Shown here piece by piece: positions 62,001 through 64,000 of a stretch of DNA of 64,000 bases. The first letter of the stretch is position 1. Each line of letters opens with the position of its first letter. Source of the stretch: Nectonema munidae (taxonomy: Eukaryota > Nematomorpha > Nectonematoida > Nectonematidae); contig JAUIRK010000909.1 in NCBI GenBank assembly GCA_030549495.1, forward strand, positions 952,554-1,016,553. The letters run 5' to 3'. The translations under genes and the position numbers were made by a program. The notes beneath the pieces were generated by a model, which saw only the letters and a program-made list of their open reading frames with translations, was not told the origin of the DNA and did no database searches.

Positions 62001-63011
62001 TTCGGATAGCCGAATAATAAATTTTATTCGGATACTGAATGGTAAAAGTTTAGCCGGATATCTTGTACTTCCCGGCTTTAAAGAGTTGAGGAATTAAATC
62101 ATCCATTACATGCAATTGTTTTTATATTTATTTTAAAAATATACGGGAGTTTTGTGCAATTTGTGAATTGATTTATCATTCAATATTTTTTGAAAACTGA
62201 ATTATATGAATTGTTAAATAATACAAAAAATGTTATTCTTCATGACCGTCTTACACTTCTTAGAAAATGTAGGTCAAGATATTGCGTTACAGAGTTAATT
62301 GAATTAAATCATTAGATGCCACACAAGGCATTGAAGAATTGCTTACCAATGGCACGGATAAGAAAAAATTACAGATTCATCCTTTTTATATTAGGAAAAG
62401 CAATATTTTGCAATGTACAAAATCTTCGTAGCAAATTTTAACAAAATTTAAAAAATAGAAAAAATCTTCAATTTAAGAAAGTAAATTGCATGTTTATCAC
62501 GATTAATAAAAATATATAACCTGATGTACAGCCTGATGCAAAAGAAGATTAAATGGAATATTGAACGAAAACGAACATAAAGAACATTTGTGTAATTTTT
62601 CTGAATCGTGTATTTTTCTATGACGTTGAAGCTGACCAAGTTTAGAAAATTTTTTATCACAGATTTTGCAAGCAAATTCATCTTTAACTTTATTTTGAGG
62701 AACATCCTATATGTATTAATAAAAAATAAAATTAAATATTAAAATTTAAACATAAATATATTGATAATACCGTTTTATATACATTAGGTGCAATAGACGT
62801 TTTTGGAACATTGCCCATATCCTCGGTTAAAATTACATTTGACTCATTATTCTTGACATAAGAATTTGATATTAAATAAGCTAAAGTACAAAGTTAGATA
62901 TAAGAATTAAATAAGATAAAAATTTTAATTTAAATTAAACTTACATGAACTATAAACAGGCTGAATAGAGGTAGAACTATATATTAAAGAAGTTTGCAAA
63001 TCATTGCTCAT
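10872..63011 (-). CDS. ZNF236: ZNF236-like multi-C2H2 zinc-finger protein, whole gene span
   Basis: A single minus-strand gene assembled by eye from 22 consecutive exons plus alternative 3' exons. Exons through 14358 total 4,278 nt, i.e. 1,426 codons in one continuous phase. Fingers in order: seven N-terminal (62.7-47.4 kb), module A of four (43.4-39.9 kb), module B of four (36.9-30.3 kb), one degenerate finger (29.0 kb), module C of four (23.7-17.7 kb), then one and a half fingers (13.2-12.9 kb). Hallmarks shared with vertebrate ZNF236 are [33 protein letters not shown] and F(R/K)TS in the fourth finger of each module. Known for the family: nuclear C2H2 proteins with about 30 fingers in human; DNA binding is inferred. 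Spacers are Ser/Thr/Asn-rich. Short introns are 50-64 nt; long ones carry transposons. The 5' start and the final 3' exon are the least certain parts. Confidence 0.85.
11013..12947 (-). other. Intron between exon 23 and terminal exon
   Basis: Overlapping open frames near 12.15-12.65 kb on both strands have no recognised motif; the minus one ([15 protein letters not shown]...) could be transposon debris. The Cys-less half needed to finish the split finger of exon 23 was looked for and not found. Confidence 0.4.
12948..13220 (-). CDS. ZNF236: ZNF236-like exon 23, C-terminal finger pair (second one split)
   Basis: Acceptor ATTCAATAG|AAT, phase 0, compatible with exon 22. A Ser/Lys-rich stretch precedes finger [19 protein letters not shown] and then the Cys half of another, FNCAYCNK. 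Human ZNF236 has the same pair at the start of its C-terminal group. The proposed donor AAG|GTCATT is weak, and I found no exon in the window that completes the split finger. Reading on gives a stop four codons later. Confidence 0.65.
13694..13856 (-). CDS. Possible extra exon of the same gene
   Basis: An open minus-strand segment beginning near an ATG at 13838 ([16 protein letters not shown]...) or at an acceptor TTAG|A at 13857, ending at a strong donor TCCG|GTAAGA. It leaves in phase 1, which fits neither exon 23 nor the terminal exon, so it is either an alternative exon, part of another transcript, or chance. No finger motif. Confidence 0.3.
14358..14680 (-). CDS. ZNF236: ZNF236-like exon 22, spacer
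   Basis: Acceptor AAATTTTTAG|AT, strong donor CAA|GTAAGC. 323 nt, phase 1 in and 0 out. About 108 residues rich in Ser, Asn, Thr and Gln, corresponding in position to the long low-complexity region between the last module and the C-terminal fingers of vertebrate ZNF236. Confidence 0.78.
14681..17476 (-). other. Intron 21
   Basis: 2.8 kb of AT-rich sequence; no transposon end or coding segment recognised. Confidence 0.45.
17477..17636 (-). CDS. ZNF236: ZNF236-like exon 21, spacer
   Basis: Acceptor CGATTCAG|TGG, donor CAAA|GTACTT leaving phase 1, which exon 22 accepts. 160 nt of Ser/Asn/Asp-rich spacer ([15 protein letters not shown]...). If the donor is not used the frame reads 16 more residues to a stop, so retention would truncate the protein after module C. 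Confidence 0.7.
17687..17881 (-). CDS. ZNF236: ZNF236-like exon 20, module C fingers 3-4
   Basis: Acceptor TTTCTTCTAG|GTT, strong donor AAC|GTAAGA, 65 codons, phase 0-0. Starts VHMRLHTG to close finger 3, then finger 4, [19 protein letters not shown] closing ASH, with the RTSGHRK motif of ZNF236. A Lys/Asn/Ser spacer follows. A 50-nt intron leads to exon 21. Confidence 0.87.
17882..19409 (-). other. Intron 19
   Basis: 1.5 kb, AT-rich, nothing recognised. Confidence 0.45.
19410..19580 (-). CDS. ZNF236: ZNF236-like exon 19, module C fingers 1-3
   Basis: Acceptor TTTTTTTAG|GTT, donor AAG|GTATTT, 57 codons, phase 0-0. Finishes finger 1 ([13 protein letters not shown]), encodes finger 2 ([19 protein letters not shown]) and most of finger 3 ([17 protein letters not shown]|), which exon 20 completes with VHMRLHTG. 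Confidence 0.87.
20477..21646 (-). mobile_element. Second CGBP1-like hAT relic, inverted, 1.17 kb
   Basis: Inverted termini CAGGGCGAGGAAAAATTGAC (20477) and CAGGGCGAATAAAAGTCAA (complement of the right end, 21646). Minus-strand remains: [15 protein letters not shown] near 21,290, VFHIFYT for the His block, and the C-terminal [18 protein letters not shown] near 20,710. Subterminal ATTGACTTTATTGAC repeats sit at both ends, as in the element at 112-2342. Internally shortened and broken; no clear 8-bp target duplication. Confidence 0.7.
22805..22851. repeat. Palindrome next to a hAT-like end
   Basis: GTCGAAAAATATTTTTCCGAC is a near-perfect palindrome, followed by AACCCTG, whose complement CAGGGTTGTGAAGTC looks like a hAT terminus. 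Only one end seen. Confidence 0.35.
23400..23744 (-). CDS. ZNF236: ZNF236-like exon 18, spacer and start of module C finger 1
   Basis: Acceptor ACTTTAAG|TAT, donor TTG|GTAACG, 115 codons, phase 0-0. A Ser/Thr-rich spacer leads to [15 protein letters not shown]; the intron interrupts the finger and exon 19 adds VRHVRIHTG. The joined finger is nearly the same as the human [19 protein letters not shown] of the last ZNF236 module. Confidence 0.85.
23844..23945. mobile_element. Short piggyBac-type MITE, copy 1
   Basis: 102 bp bounded by TTAA on both sides, termini CCGTTTAAAG and TTAACCGG. Shares the interior GTCGACTTTACAAA.TATGAATCGT (split here by a mismatch) with the copy at 39.6 kb, in the opposite orientation. 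Lies in the intron between exons 17 and 18. Confidence 0.55.
24083..24221 (-). CDS. ZNF236: ZNF236-like exon 17, spacer
   Basis: Acceptor AATGTATAG|A, strong donor AGT|GTAAGT; 139 nt, phase 2 in and 0 out, matching exons 16 and 18. Encodes a Ser/Asn spacer with a short acidic patch ([12 protein letters not shown]) and a basic end ([10 protein letters not shown]). Confidence 0.75.
24706..24836. mobile_element. Short piggyBac-type MITE, copy 2
   Basis: 131 bp with inverted ends CCCATTTAAGGCC / GGCCGTAAATGGG, TTAA on the right and ATAA on the left. Interior matches the copy at 28.6 kb almost base for base (ACGCAGACGATTTATATTCA). Repeated CAGACGA motifs inside. Confidence 0.65.
25545..27872 (+). 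mobile_element. piggyBac transposon 1, 2.3 kb, near complete but broken
   Basis: Termini CCCTATAAAGAC (25545) and inverted CCCTTTAAAGACGG (27872). It carries a plus-strand transposase at 26015-27664. The expected TTAA target duplication is not clean on either side (AAAA left, TACT right), so the insertion is not recent. It occupies part of the intron between exons 16 and 17 of the ZNF236-like gene, antisense to it. Confidence 0.7.
26015..27664 (+). pseudogene. piggyBac transposase (DDE), broken
   Basis: Starts at ATG 26015 with an acidic N-terminus, then the DDE_Tnp_1_7 core: [13 protein letters not shown], catalytic Asp in [11 protein letters not shown] (Asp codon near 26724), second Asp in [12 protein letters not shown] (near 26956), third in [11 protein letters not shown] (near 27284), WWWNLF, and a C-terminal Cys-rich finger ([24 protein letters not shown]). 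Breaks: a frame change at a T-run near 26355, a TAG at 26823, a TAA near 26983 and a frame change near 27195. Catalytic residues are all present. Confidence 0.85.
27873..28606 (-). other. Part of intron 16
   Basis: AT-rich; only the 28-bp duplication near its right end is recognisable. Confidence 0.4.
28538..28594. repeat. 28-bp direct duplication
   Basis: TTAACAACTATTATTATCTT plus TTAGGAG appears twice back to back immediately left of the MITE at 28607. Confidence 0.7.
28607..28740. mobile_element. Short piggyBac-type MITE, copy 3
   Basis: 134 bp, perfect TTAA on both sides (28603-28606, 28741-28744), inverted ends CCCATTAAGTGCC / GGGACTTAATGGG. Close relative of copy 2. Its right TTAA is part of the 5' splice region of exon 16. 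Confidence 0.75.
28751..29055 (-). CDS. ZNF236: ZNF236-like exon 16, degenerate finger
   Basis: Acceptor TGTTTTTAG|AAT, strong donor AA|GTAAGT leaving phase 2. 305 nt. One atypical finger, [19 protein letters not shown] closing TQH, keeps Cys and His but lacks the usual Phe/Leu core. A Ser/Lys/Asp-rich spacer follows. A piggyBac-type MITE begins only ten bases into the downstream intron. Confidence 0.8.
29056..30341 (-). other. Intron 15
   Basis: Contains the LINE trace at 29.5-29.9 kb and otherwise AT-rich DNA. Confidence 0.4.
29500..29920 (-). mobile_element. LINE reverse-transcriptase C-terminal trace
   Basis: Minus-strand frames read [23 protein letters not shown] (in two pieces), then INKAY, then [14 protein letters not shown], matching in order the end of non-LTR retrotransposon RT domains (V.G..L..V..F.YLG, EI..RI..A, K..L..V..). 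Broken and short; family assignment is uncertain. Confidence 0.35.
30342..30935 (-). CDS. ZNF236: ZNF236-like exon 15, module B finger 4 and long spacer
   Basis: Longest exon, 198 codons, phase 0-0. Acceptor TTACTTAG|GAA, proposed donor AAA|GTACTC. Opens with finger [19 protein letters not shown] (human counterpart also has KTSLNCK), then about 165 residues rich in Ser, Asp, Leu and Thr without fingers. The same DNA has a 67-codon open frame on the plus strand, which is a shadow. Confidence 0.82.
30936..31711 (-). other. Intron 14
   Basis: A GC-richer patch at about 31,385-31,545 (GGTCCCGCACCC..., GGGCGGGCACTAG) stands out but matches nothing I can name; possibly a decayed SINE. Confidence 0.35.
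31712..31881 (-). CDS. ZNF236: ZNF236-like exon 14, module B fingers 2-3
   Basis: Acceptor TTCTTAAAG|GA, strong donor AAA|GTAAGT. 170 nt, phase 1 in and 0 out. Fingers [19 protein letters not shown] and [31 protein letters not shown] is a distinctive ZNF236 second-module signature. Confidence 0.87.
32306..35452 (+). mobile_element. piggyBac transposon 2, 3.15 kb, broken
   Basis: Left end TTAA then CCCTCGCAAGACGG at 32306; right end inverted CCCTCGCAGCGGGAG at 35452. The left TTAA is intact; the right flank is TACT. Carries a plus-strand transposase distinct from that of element 1. Lies in the intron between exons 13 and 14. Confidence 0.72.
33147..34869 (+). pseudogene. piggyBac transposase of element 2, broken
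   Basis: N-terminal part is scattered in broken frames from about 33,220 (Ser-rich, FSDYWN). The core is well kept: [12 protein letters not shown] (Asp near 33884), [14 protein letters not shown] (Asp near 34113), [14 protein letters not shown], then VDIANKM (third Asp near 34437), RKWP. After a frame change near 34500 the frame at 34471-34869 gives the tail with a Cys-rich finger ([30 protein letters not shown]). An AT-rich insertion of about 250 bp interrupts the gene around 33,560-33,770. Confidence 0.78.
35690..35792. mobile_element. Short piggyBac-type MITE, partial copy 4
   Basis: Right part reads CTTCTGCTTTATACTAGATA then TTGTCTGATTATTCTGGTCG, close to the right part of the copy at 39.6 kb; left end not found. 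Confidence 0.4.
36172..36683. mobile_element. Non-autonomous hAT-like element, 512 bp
   Basis: Left end AGTGGTTCACAACC and inverted right end CAGTGCTTCCAAACC, flanked by imperfect 8-bp repeats GCCTAGAA and GTCTAGAC. No coding capacity; about 90 bp left of exon 13. Confidence 0.5.
36772..36904 (-). CDS. ZNF236: ZNF236-like exon 13, module B finger 1
   Basis: Acceptor AATAAG|AAG (phase 0), donor ACAG|GTAATT (phase 1), 133 nt. Finger [21 protein letters not shown] closing RKHTG resembles the opening finger of the second ZNF236 module (KKS.HLK.H). The ACA-G at its end joins GA of exon 14 to give HTGERPF. Confidence 0.8.
37540..38950 (+). mobile_element. Relic of a repeat-encoded uncharacterised protein
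   Basis: Plus-strand remains in order: [18 protein letters not shown] near 37,640; [18 protein letters not shown] near 37,960; [17 protein letters not shown] near 38,090; [20 protein letters not shown] near 38,150; [27 protein letters not shown]-type region in broken frames near 38,500; IKLGLLKNF and [19 protein letters not shown] near 38,590-38,680; YFPENCGD near 38,920. I recognise it as a protein found in many copies in arthropod genomes without a known function or element class. Broken in several places and fossil-like. Confidence 0.55.
39556..39685. mobile_element. Short piggyBac-type MITE, copy 5
   Basis: 130 bp with TTAA on both sides (39552-39555, 39686-39689), ends CCGGTTATCGACC / GGCCTATAACGG. 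Contains repeated TCGTCTGCTT motifs also found (as complement) in copies 2 and 3. Confidence 0.7.
39948..40147 (-). CDS. ZNF236: ZNF236-like exon 12, module A finger 4 and spacer
   Basis: Acceptor TTTTAG|GT completes the Gly codon of the HTG linker begun in exon 11; donor AAT|GTTAGT. 200 nt, phase 1 in and 0 out. Finger [19 protein letters not shown] carries the F-R-T-S-G motif typical of the fourth finger in each ZNF236 module. A Ser/Thr/Asn-rich spacer follows. Confidence 0.85.
40148..40984 (-). other. Part of intron 11
   Basis: AT-rich, no feature recognised before the hAT relic starts. Confidence 0.4.
40985..42300 (+). mobile_element. hAT transposon relic, ZMYM1/TTF-like transposase
   Basis: Plus-strand remains: FNPEKSF near 41,100; TTF-type region [15 protein letters not shown]...[14 protein letters not shown] at 41,240-41,380; [16 protein letters not shown] with the first catalytic Asp near 41,680; [38 protein letters not shown] with the second Asp near 41,880; [12 protein letters not shown] near 42,100. 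Order and motifs fit DUF4371-containing hAT transposases. Ends undetermined; C-terminal dimerisation block not found. Several stops. Confidence 0.65.
42590..42665 (+). repeat. tRNA-like segment, SINE head or tRNA pseudogene
   Basis: GGGGCGTGAGTAAGGTTGGT followed by TAGATACTGGGC and a B-box-like GGGTTCGATCACCC. A- and B-box spacing is tRNA-like but the T stem has only about four pairs and no acceptor stem closes. Sequence after it is not a clear SINE tail. Confidence 0.35.
43160..43414 (-). CDS. ZNF236: ZNF236-like exon 11, module A fingers 1-3
   Basis: Acceptor TTGTTAAG|GC, donor ACCG|GTAAAG, 255 nt, phase 1 in and 1 out. Three fingers: [39 protein letters not shown] and [19 protein letters not shown], joined by HTHEKPY and HTGTKEF linkers. 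This is the exact motif order of the first ZNF236 four-finger module ([22 protein letters not shown]). The module is completed by exon 12. Confidence 0.88.
44035..44102 (-). CDS. ZNF236: ZNF236-like exon 10, candidate small exon
   Basis: A 68-nt stretch open in one frame ([16 protein letters not shown]...) that enters phase 2 and leaves phase 1, exactly what exons 9 and 11 require. Its donor in that reading is C|GTGTAA, weak; a much stronger GTAAGT starts two bases later but would break the frame. The acceptor (GAAAAG|A) has a poor pyrimidine tract. Accepted mainly on phase, so tentative. Confidence 0.35.
44979..45073 (-). CDS. ZNF236: ZNF236-like exon 9, spacer
   Basis: Acceptor TTATTTTTTAG|CTT, donor GTTAG|GTATGT, 95 nt, enters phase 0 and leaves phase 2. 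Ser/Asn/Ile-rich spacer between the N-terminal fingers and module A. Its phase does not match exon 11 directly, so a further small exon is needed between them (exon 10 candidate). Confidence 0.6.
45074..47268 (-). other. Intron 8
   Basis: 2.2 kb; no transposon terminus or exon seen. Confidence 0.4.
47269..47343 (-). CDS. ZNF236: ZNF236-like exon 8, spacer
   Basis: Acceptor TTTTCTTCAG|GCT with a good pyrimidine tract, donor AAG|GTAAAT, 25 codons, phase 0-0. Encodes an acidic then Leu/Val/Thr-rich spacer ([12 protein letters not shown]...) with no finger. The strong splice sites and the phase agreement support it. Confidence 0.7.
47403..47525 (-). CDS. ZNF236: ZNF236-like exon 7, finger 7
   Basis: Acceptor GTTAACAG|AAT, donor GAG|GTTAGT, 41 codons in phase 0-0. 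One C2H2 finger, [19 protein letters not shown] closing SKLH, last of the N-terminal group. Only 59 nt of intron separate it from exon 8. Confidence 0.75.
47805..48196. mobile_element. Non-autonomous hAT element with perfect target duplication
   Basis: Flanked by identical 8-bp CTTTAATC at 47797-47804 and 48197-48204. Ends GATGGGTCAGGAACC and inverted CAGGGGCCGGGAACC. Interior contains ATGGCTCGCGAGCC and ATGGCTCGCAGAGG, GC-richer than its surroundings. 392 bp, no transposase. Confidence 0.7.
48205..49859 (-). other. Part of intron 6
   Basis: AT-rich, nothing recognised. Confidence 0.4.
49860..50081 (-). CDS. ZNF236: ZNF236-like exon 6, finger 6
   Basis: Two closely spaced acceptors exist: TTTAG|GTAAG and, five bases on, GTAAG|GAA. 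The second gives phase 0 and fits exon 5. Donor AAA|GTATTT, 74 codons. A basic Lys/Arg/Asn-rich linker precedes one finger, [19 protein letters not shown], closing with HTLH. Confidence 0.7.
50711..53792 (-). mobile_element. piggyBac transposon 3, interrupted by a retroelement
   Basis: TTAA at 50707-50710 and 53793-53796; left end CCCATTAATGCCC, right end related (complement TCCATTATATCC). The C-terminal transposase lies on the minus strand at 50923-51315: [39 protein letters not shown] and a Cys-rich finger ([22 protein letters not shown]). A second minus-strand frame at 53083-53271 ([19 protein letters not shown]) may belong to the element. The core between them is absent; a retroelement sits there. 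GTACACATAT motifs recur near both ends. Confidence 0.6.
51320..53005. mobile_element. Retroelement fossil (RT and RNase H), inside piggyBac 3
   Basis: GC-richer than all surrounding DNA. A reverse-transcriptase portion ([35 protein letters not shown]) lies on one strand, and an RNase H portion ([27 protein letters not shown]) on the other, so the copy is rearranged as well as broken. No LTRs or other ends seen. Class: LTR- or DIRS-type retroelement; I cannot choose. Old, with roughly half a dozen or more breaks. Confidence 0.6.
53797..55335 (-). other. Part of intron 5
   Basis: A plus-strand stretch near 54.93-55.22 kb ([18 protein letters not shown], then [17 protein letters not shown]) looks like decayed coding sequence of unknown origin. 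Nothing else. Confidence 0.35.
55336..55545 (-). CDS. ZNF236: ZNF236-like exon 5, half of finger 4 and finger 5
   Basis: Acceptor TTAATAG|AGT, 70 codons. Begins with the His half of finger 4 ([10 protein letters not shown]), then a Lys/Asn/Ser/Thr linker, then finger 5 ([19 protein letters not shown]...). The donor is ambiguous: AAT|GTGTAT keeps phase 0 and fits exon 6, while AATGT|GTATGC two bases later has the better donor but breaks the frame with the chosen exon 6 acceptor. I chose phase 0. Confidence 0.7.
55546..57845 (-). other. Intron 4
   Basis: AT-rich. An open minus-strand segment at about 57,226-57,375 is discussed under rejected items. Confidence 0.4.
57846..57977 (-). CDS. ZNF236: ZNF236-like exon 4, finger 3 and half of finger 4
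   Basis: Acceptor TTTAG|ACT, donor TTG|GTATTT, 44 codons, phase 0-0. Finger 3 is [13 protein letters not shown]...HVSLH. Finger 4 starts [12 protein letters not shown] and is cut by the intron; the next exon supplies [10 protein letters not shown], giving exact C-X2-C-X12-H-X3-H spacing across the junction. That reconstitution is the main evidence for joining exons 4 and 5 directly. Confidence 0.8.
57978..59054 (-). other. Part of intron 3
   Basis: Has a hAT-like left end (CAGGGCTGGACAAAACGG at about 58,690) followed by GC-richer sequence; no matching right end found. Confidence 0.35.
59063..61331 (+). mobile_element. Young hAT transposon with perfect 8-bp target duplication
   Basis: 2,269 bp flanked by CTCTAGAG on both sides (59055-59062 and 61332-61339). 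Left end CAGGGCTCTTCAAACTACGG with a GC-rich palindrome (GGCCCGCGGGCC), inverted right end CAGGGGTCATCAAAG. Carries an almost intact transposase. Sits in the intron between exons 3 and 4, antisense to the gene. The exact target duplication and near-intact frame point to a fairly recent insertion. Confidence 0.9.
59373..61144 (+). CDS. hAT transposase, GTF2IRD2/ZBED5-like, one frameshift
   Basis: Starts at ATG 59373 ([11 protein letters not shown], basic nuclear-signal-like). BED/TTF-like finger at residues 30-60 ([11 protein letters not shown]...HYETKH), first catalytic Asp in [16 protein letters not shown] near residue 177, second in [12 protein letters not shown] near 250, [12 protein letters not shown] near 280, then helical insertion. 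The frame ends at 60794 (473 aa); the true C-terminus continues one base out of frame from about 60775 to 61144 ([16 protein letters not shown] ... [13 protein letters not shown] ... [13 protein letters not shown]), including the hAT dimerisation block. One frame change near 60775 therefore separates it from an intact 590-residue protein of normal family length. Confidence 0.88.
61340..62520 (-). other. Part of intron 3
   Basis: Near 61,953 CAGGCGGGATTATCCGAATA begins a short stretch of repeated CCGAATATCCG-like words, probably a small non-autonomous element. Remainder very AT-rich. Confidence 0.35.
62521..62706 (-). CDS. ZNF236: ZNF236-like exon 3, fingers 1-2
   Basis: Acceptor ATATAG|GAT, donor CAG|GTTATA (weak beyond GT). 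62 codons, phase 0 to 0. Carries two C2H2 fingers: one beginning [13 protein letters not shown] and closing HRKIH, and one beginning [10 protein letters not shown] and closing HQAVH. First of the seven-finger N-terminal group. Confidence 0.75.
62771..62880 (-). CDS. ZNF236: ZNF236-like exon 2
   Basis: Acceptor TTTAG|CT at 62881-62882, donor ACG|GTATTA. Enters in phase 1 and leaves in phase 0, agreeing with both neighbours. Encodes an N-terminal acidic/Ser/Asn-rich stretch (about 36 residues, ...[13 protein letters not shown]...) without finger motifs. Separated from exon 3 by a 64-nt intron. Confidence 0.65.
62945..63011 (-). CDS. ZNF236: ZNF236-like exon 1 (first recognised)
   Basis: Reads from an ATG at 63011 (start [13 protein letters not shown]) to a strong donor, T|GTAAGT, at 62944, leaving one base that completes a Ser codon with the next exon. 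The following intron is only 64 nt. The open frame continues upstream of the ATG, and a pyrimidine tract ends in AG just inside the proposed start (ATGAG|CAATG), so this could instead be an internal exon of a gene that starts beyond the window. Spacer-like, no finger. Confidence 0.6.
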
Positions 63012-63783
63012 AGGAGGTTGAGATAGAAAAAAAATCATAACAAGGTGATAAAAAACTGTATGAGTCAAAATATTTAATATAAAATTTAGTAAAACCTTTA
63101 GACAGTAAATACTGCCATAAAGAACAAGGAGAAATAGGAAATAAGAATAAGACAAAATTAAAAAATTAAAATTTTTAATTTTATAAAATGTTAAATTTAT
63201 ATACTTTATGTATTCTTTTATTTTAATACTTATATGTTTTGCTTAATTTATATTACATCAAAATAATATATCATTTAAAAAACATTCTCATTATAAAGGA
63301 AAAAATTTCTATTAAAGAAGGAGAGAGAGAAGGATTTTTAAGAAGAAGAAGAATCATTGTATTTAATAAACCAGTTTAAAATAATTATAGTACAAATAAA
63401 ATTTAAAGAATAACGAACTCTTTATGTAGTATATTTTCTATTAGAGGATAATAAAATAGTGATTAATCTAAATGTCTTTACTTACAAGTTTACCTTATTC
63501 TTTCAAAAAATATTATTAACAATGCGAAAATAATATTTCCTTCTTTAATCCAAGTGTCTAGATGTCACCACCTTAAATTTTATCTTATTAAATTTACCTT
63601 TATTACAATTTAGGATTATTCTGCATGCCTTTTTTTGTTCACTTCTTAGTTATATAGTAACATTTTTAATCCTTCCTCTCTTGTTATCTTTAGGTCTAGG
63701 TATTTTTTTTCTCTTTATTTTCCATTTTTAATTTATTGAGGAATCTTTGACACCCAAGAGGGCAAAATCAGACACTAAAGTAG
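63012..63783. other. Upstream of first recognised exon
   Basis: AT-rich. If exon 1 holds the true start, the promoter would be here; no distinct motif is visible. Confidence 0.3.
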
Positions 63784-64000
63784 TTTTCCGAGACTATACG
63801 GAATTATTTAATGTTTTTAGTCGCCTCTTACGACATGCAGGTCATGCAATAGTCCTATTCTGTTTTCCGAGACTATACGGAATTATTTAATGTTTTTGGT
63901 CGCCTCTTACGACATGCAGGTCATGCAATAGTCCTATTCTGTCTATACGGAATTATAAGACATGCAATAATCCTATTCTGTTTTCCGAGACTATACAGAA
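63784..64000. repeat. Tandem repeat, 79-bp unit, open at window end
   Basis: TTTTCCGAGACTATACGGAA starts at 63784 and again at 63863, with nearly identical following sequence including CGCCTCTTACGACATGCAGG. A shortened copy follows at 63942-63980 and a fourth begins at about 63981 and runs off the window. Confidence 0.9.

Overview
The window is strongly AT-rich eukaryotic DNA: long introns, short exons with GT-AG borders, and many DNA transposons. The base composition, mix of piggyBac and hAT relics and repeat-encoded proteins suggest an arthropod. A copepod such as a sea louse is my best guess, but that is inference.

One large host gene organises the window. At least 22 exons on the minus strand, from about 63.0 kb down to 14.4 kb and then to alternative ends at 12.9 and 10.9 kb, encode a C2H2 zinc-finger protein of at least 1,400 residues. 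Exon phases agree at nearly every junction. The finger order matches vertebrate ZNF236: a seven-finger N-terminal group, then three four-finger modules separated by Ser/Asn-rich spacers, then the start of a C-terminal finger pair. The first two modules match the first two human modules. The third matches the last human module, so one human module (third of four) seems absent. Near the 3' end a complete finger plus half a finger lie at 13 kb, and a finger-free exon with stop codon and poly(A) signal lies at 10.9 kb.

The introns hold transposons. Layout by position: 0.1-2.3 kb hAT (CGBP1-like); 3.6-5.25 kb hAT (TTF/ZMYM1-like); 5.2-6.8 kb multicopy transposon-type relic on the minus strand; 7.2-9.3 kb degraded plus-strand zinc-finger pieces; 10.6-14.7 kb 3' exons of the gene; 17.4-19.6 kb third finger module; 20.5-21.6 kb a second CGBP1-like hAT; 23.4-24.2 kb exons; 25.5-27.9 kb piggyBac 1; 28.6-31.9 kb exons, a TTAA MITE and a LINE trace; 32.3-35.5 kb piggyBac 2; 36-40 kb MITEs, exons and a repeat-encoded protein relic; 41-42.3 kb hAT; 43-47.5 kb exons; 47.8 kb non-autonomous hAT; 50.7-53.8 kb piggyBac 3 interrupted by a retroelement fossil; 55-58 kb exons; 59.06-61.33 kb a young hAT (GTF2IRD2/ZBED-like) with perfect 8-bp target duplication; 62.5-63.0 kb the most upstream exons; 63.8-64 kb a 79-bp tandem repeat.

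No CRISPR array, operon, rRNA or convincing intact tRNA is present. Function statements for the gene rest on its finger architecture (nuclear, DNA binding); its targets are unknown.
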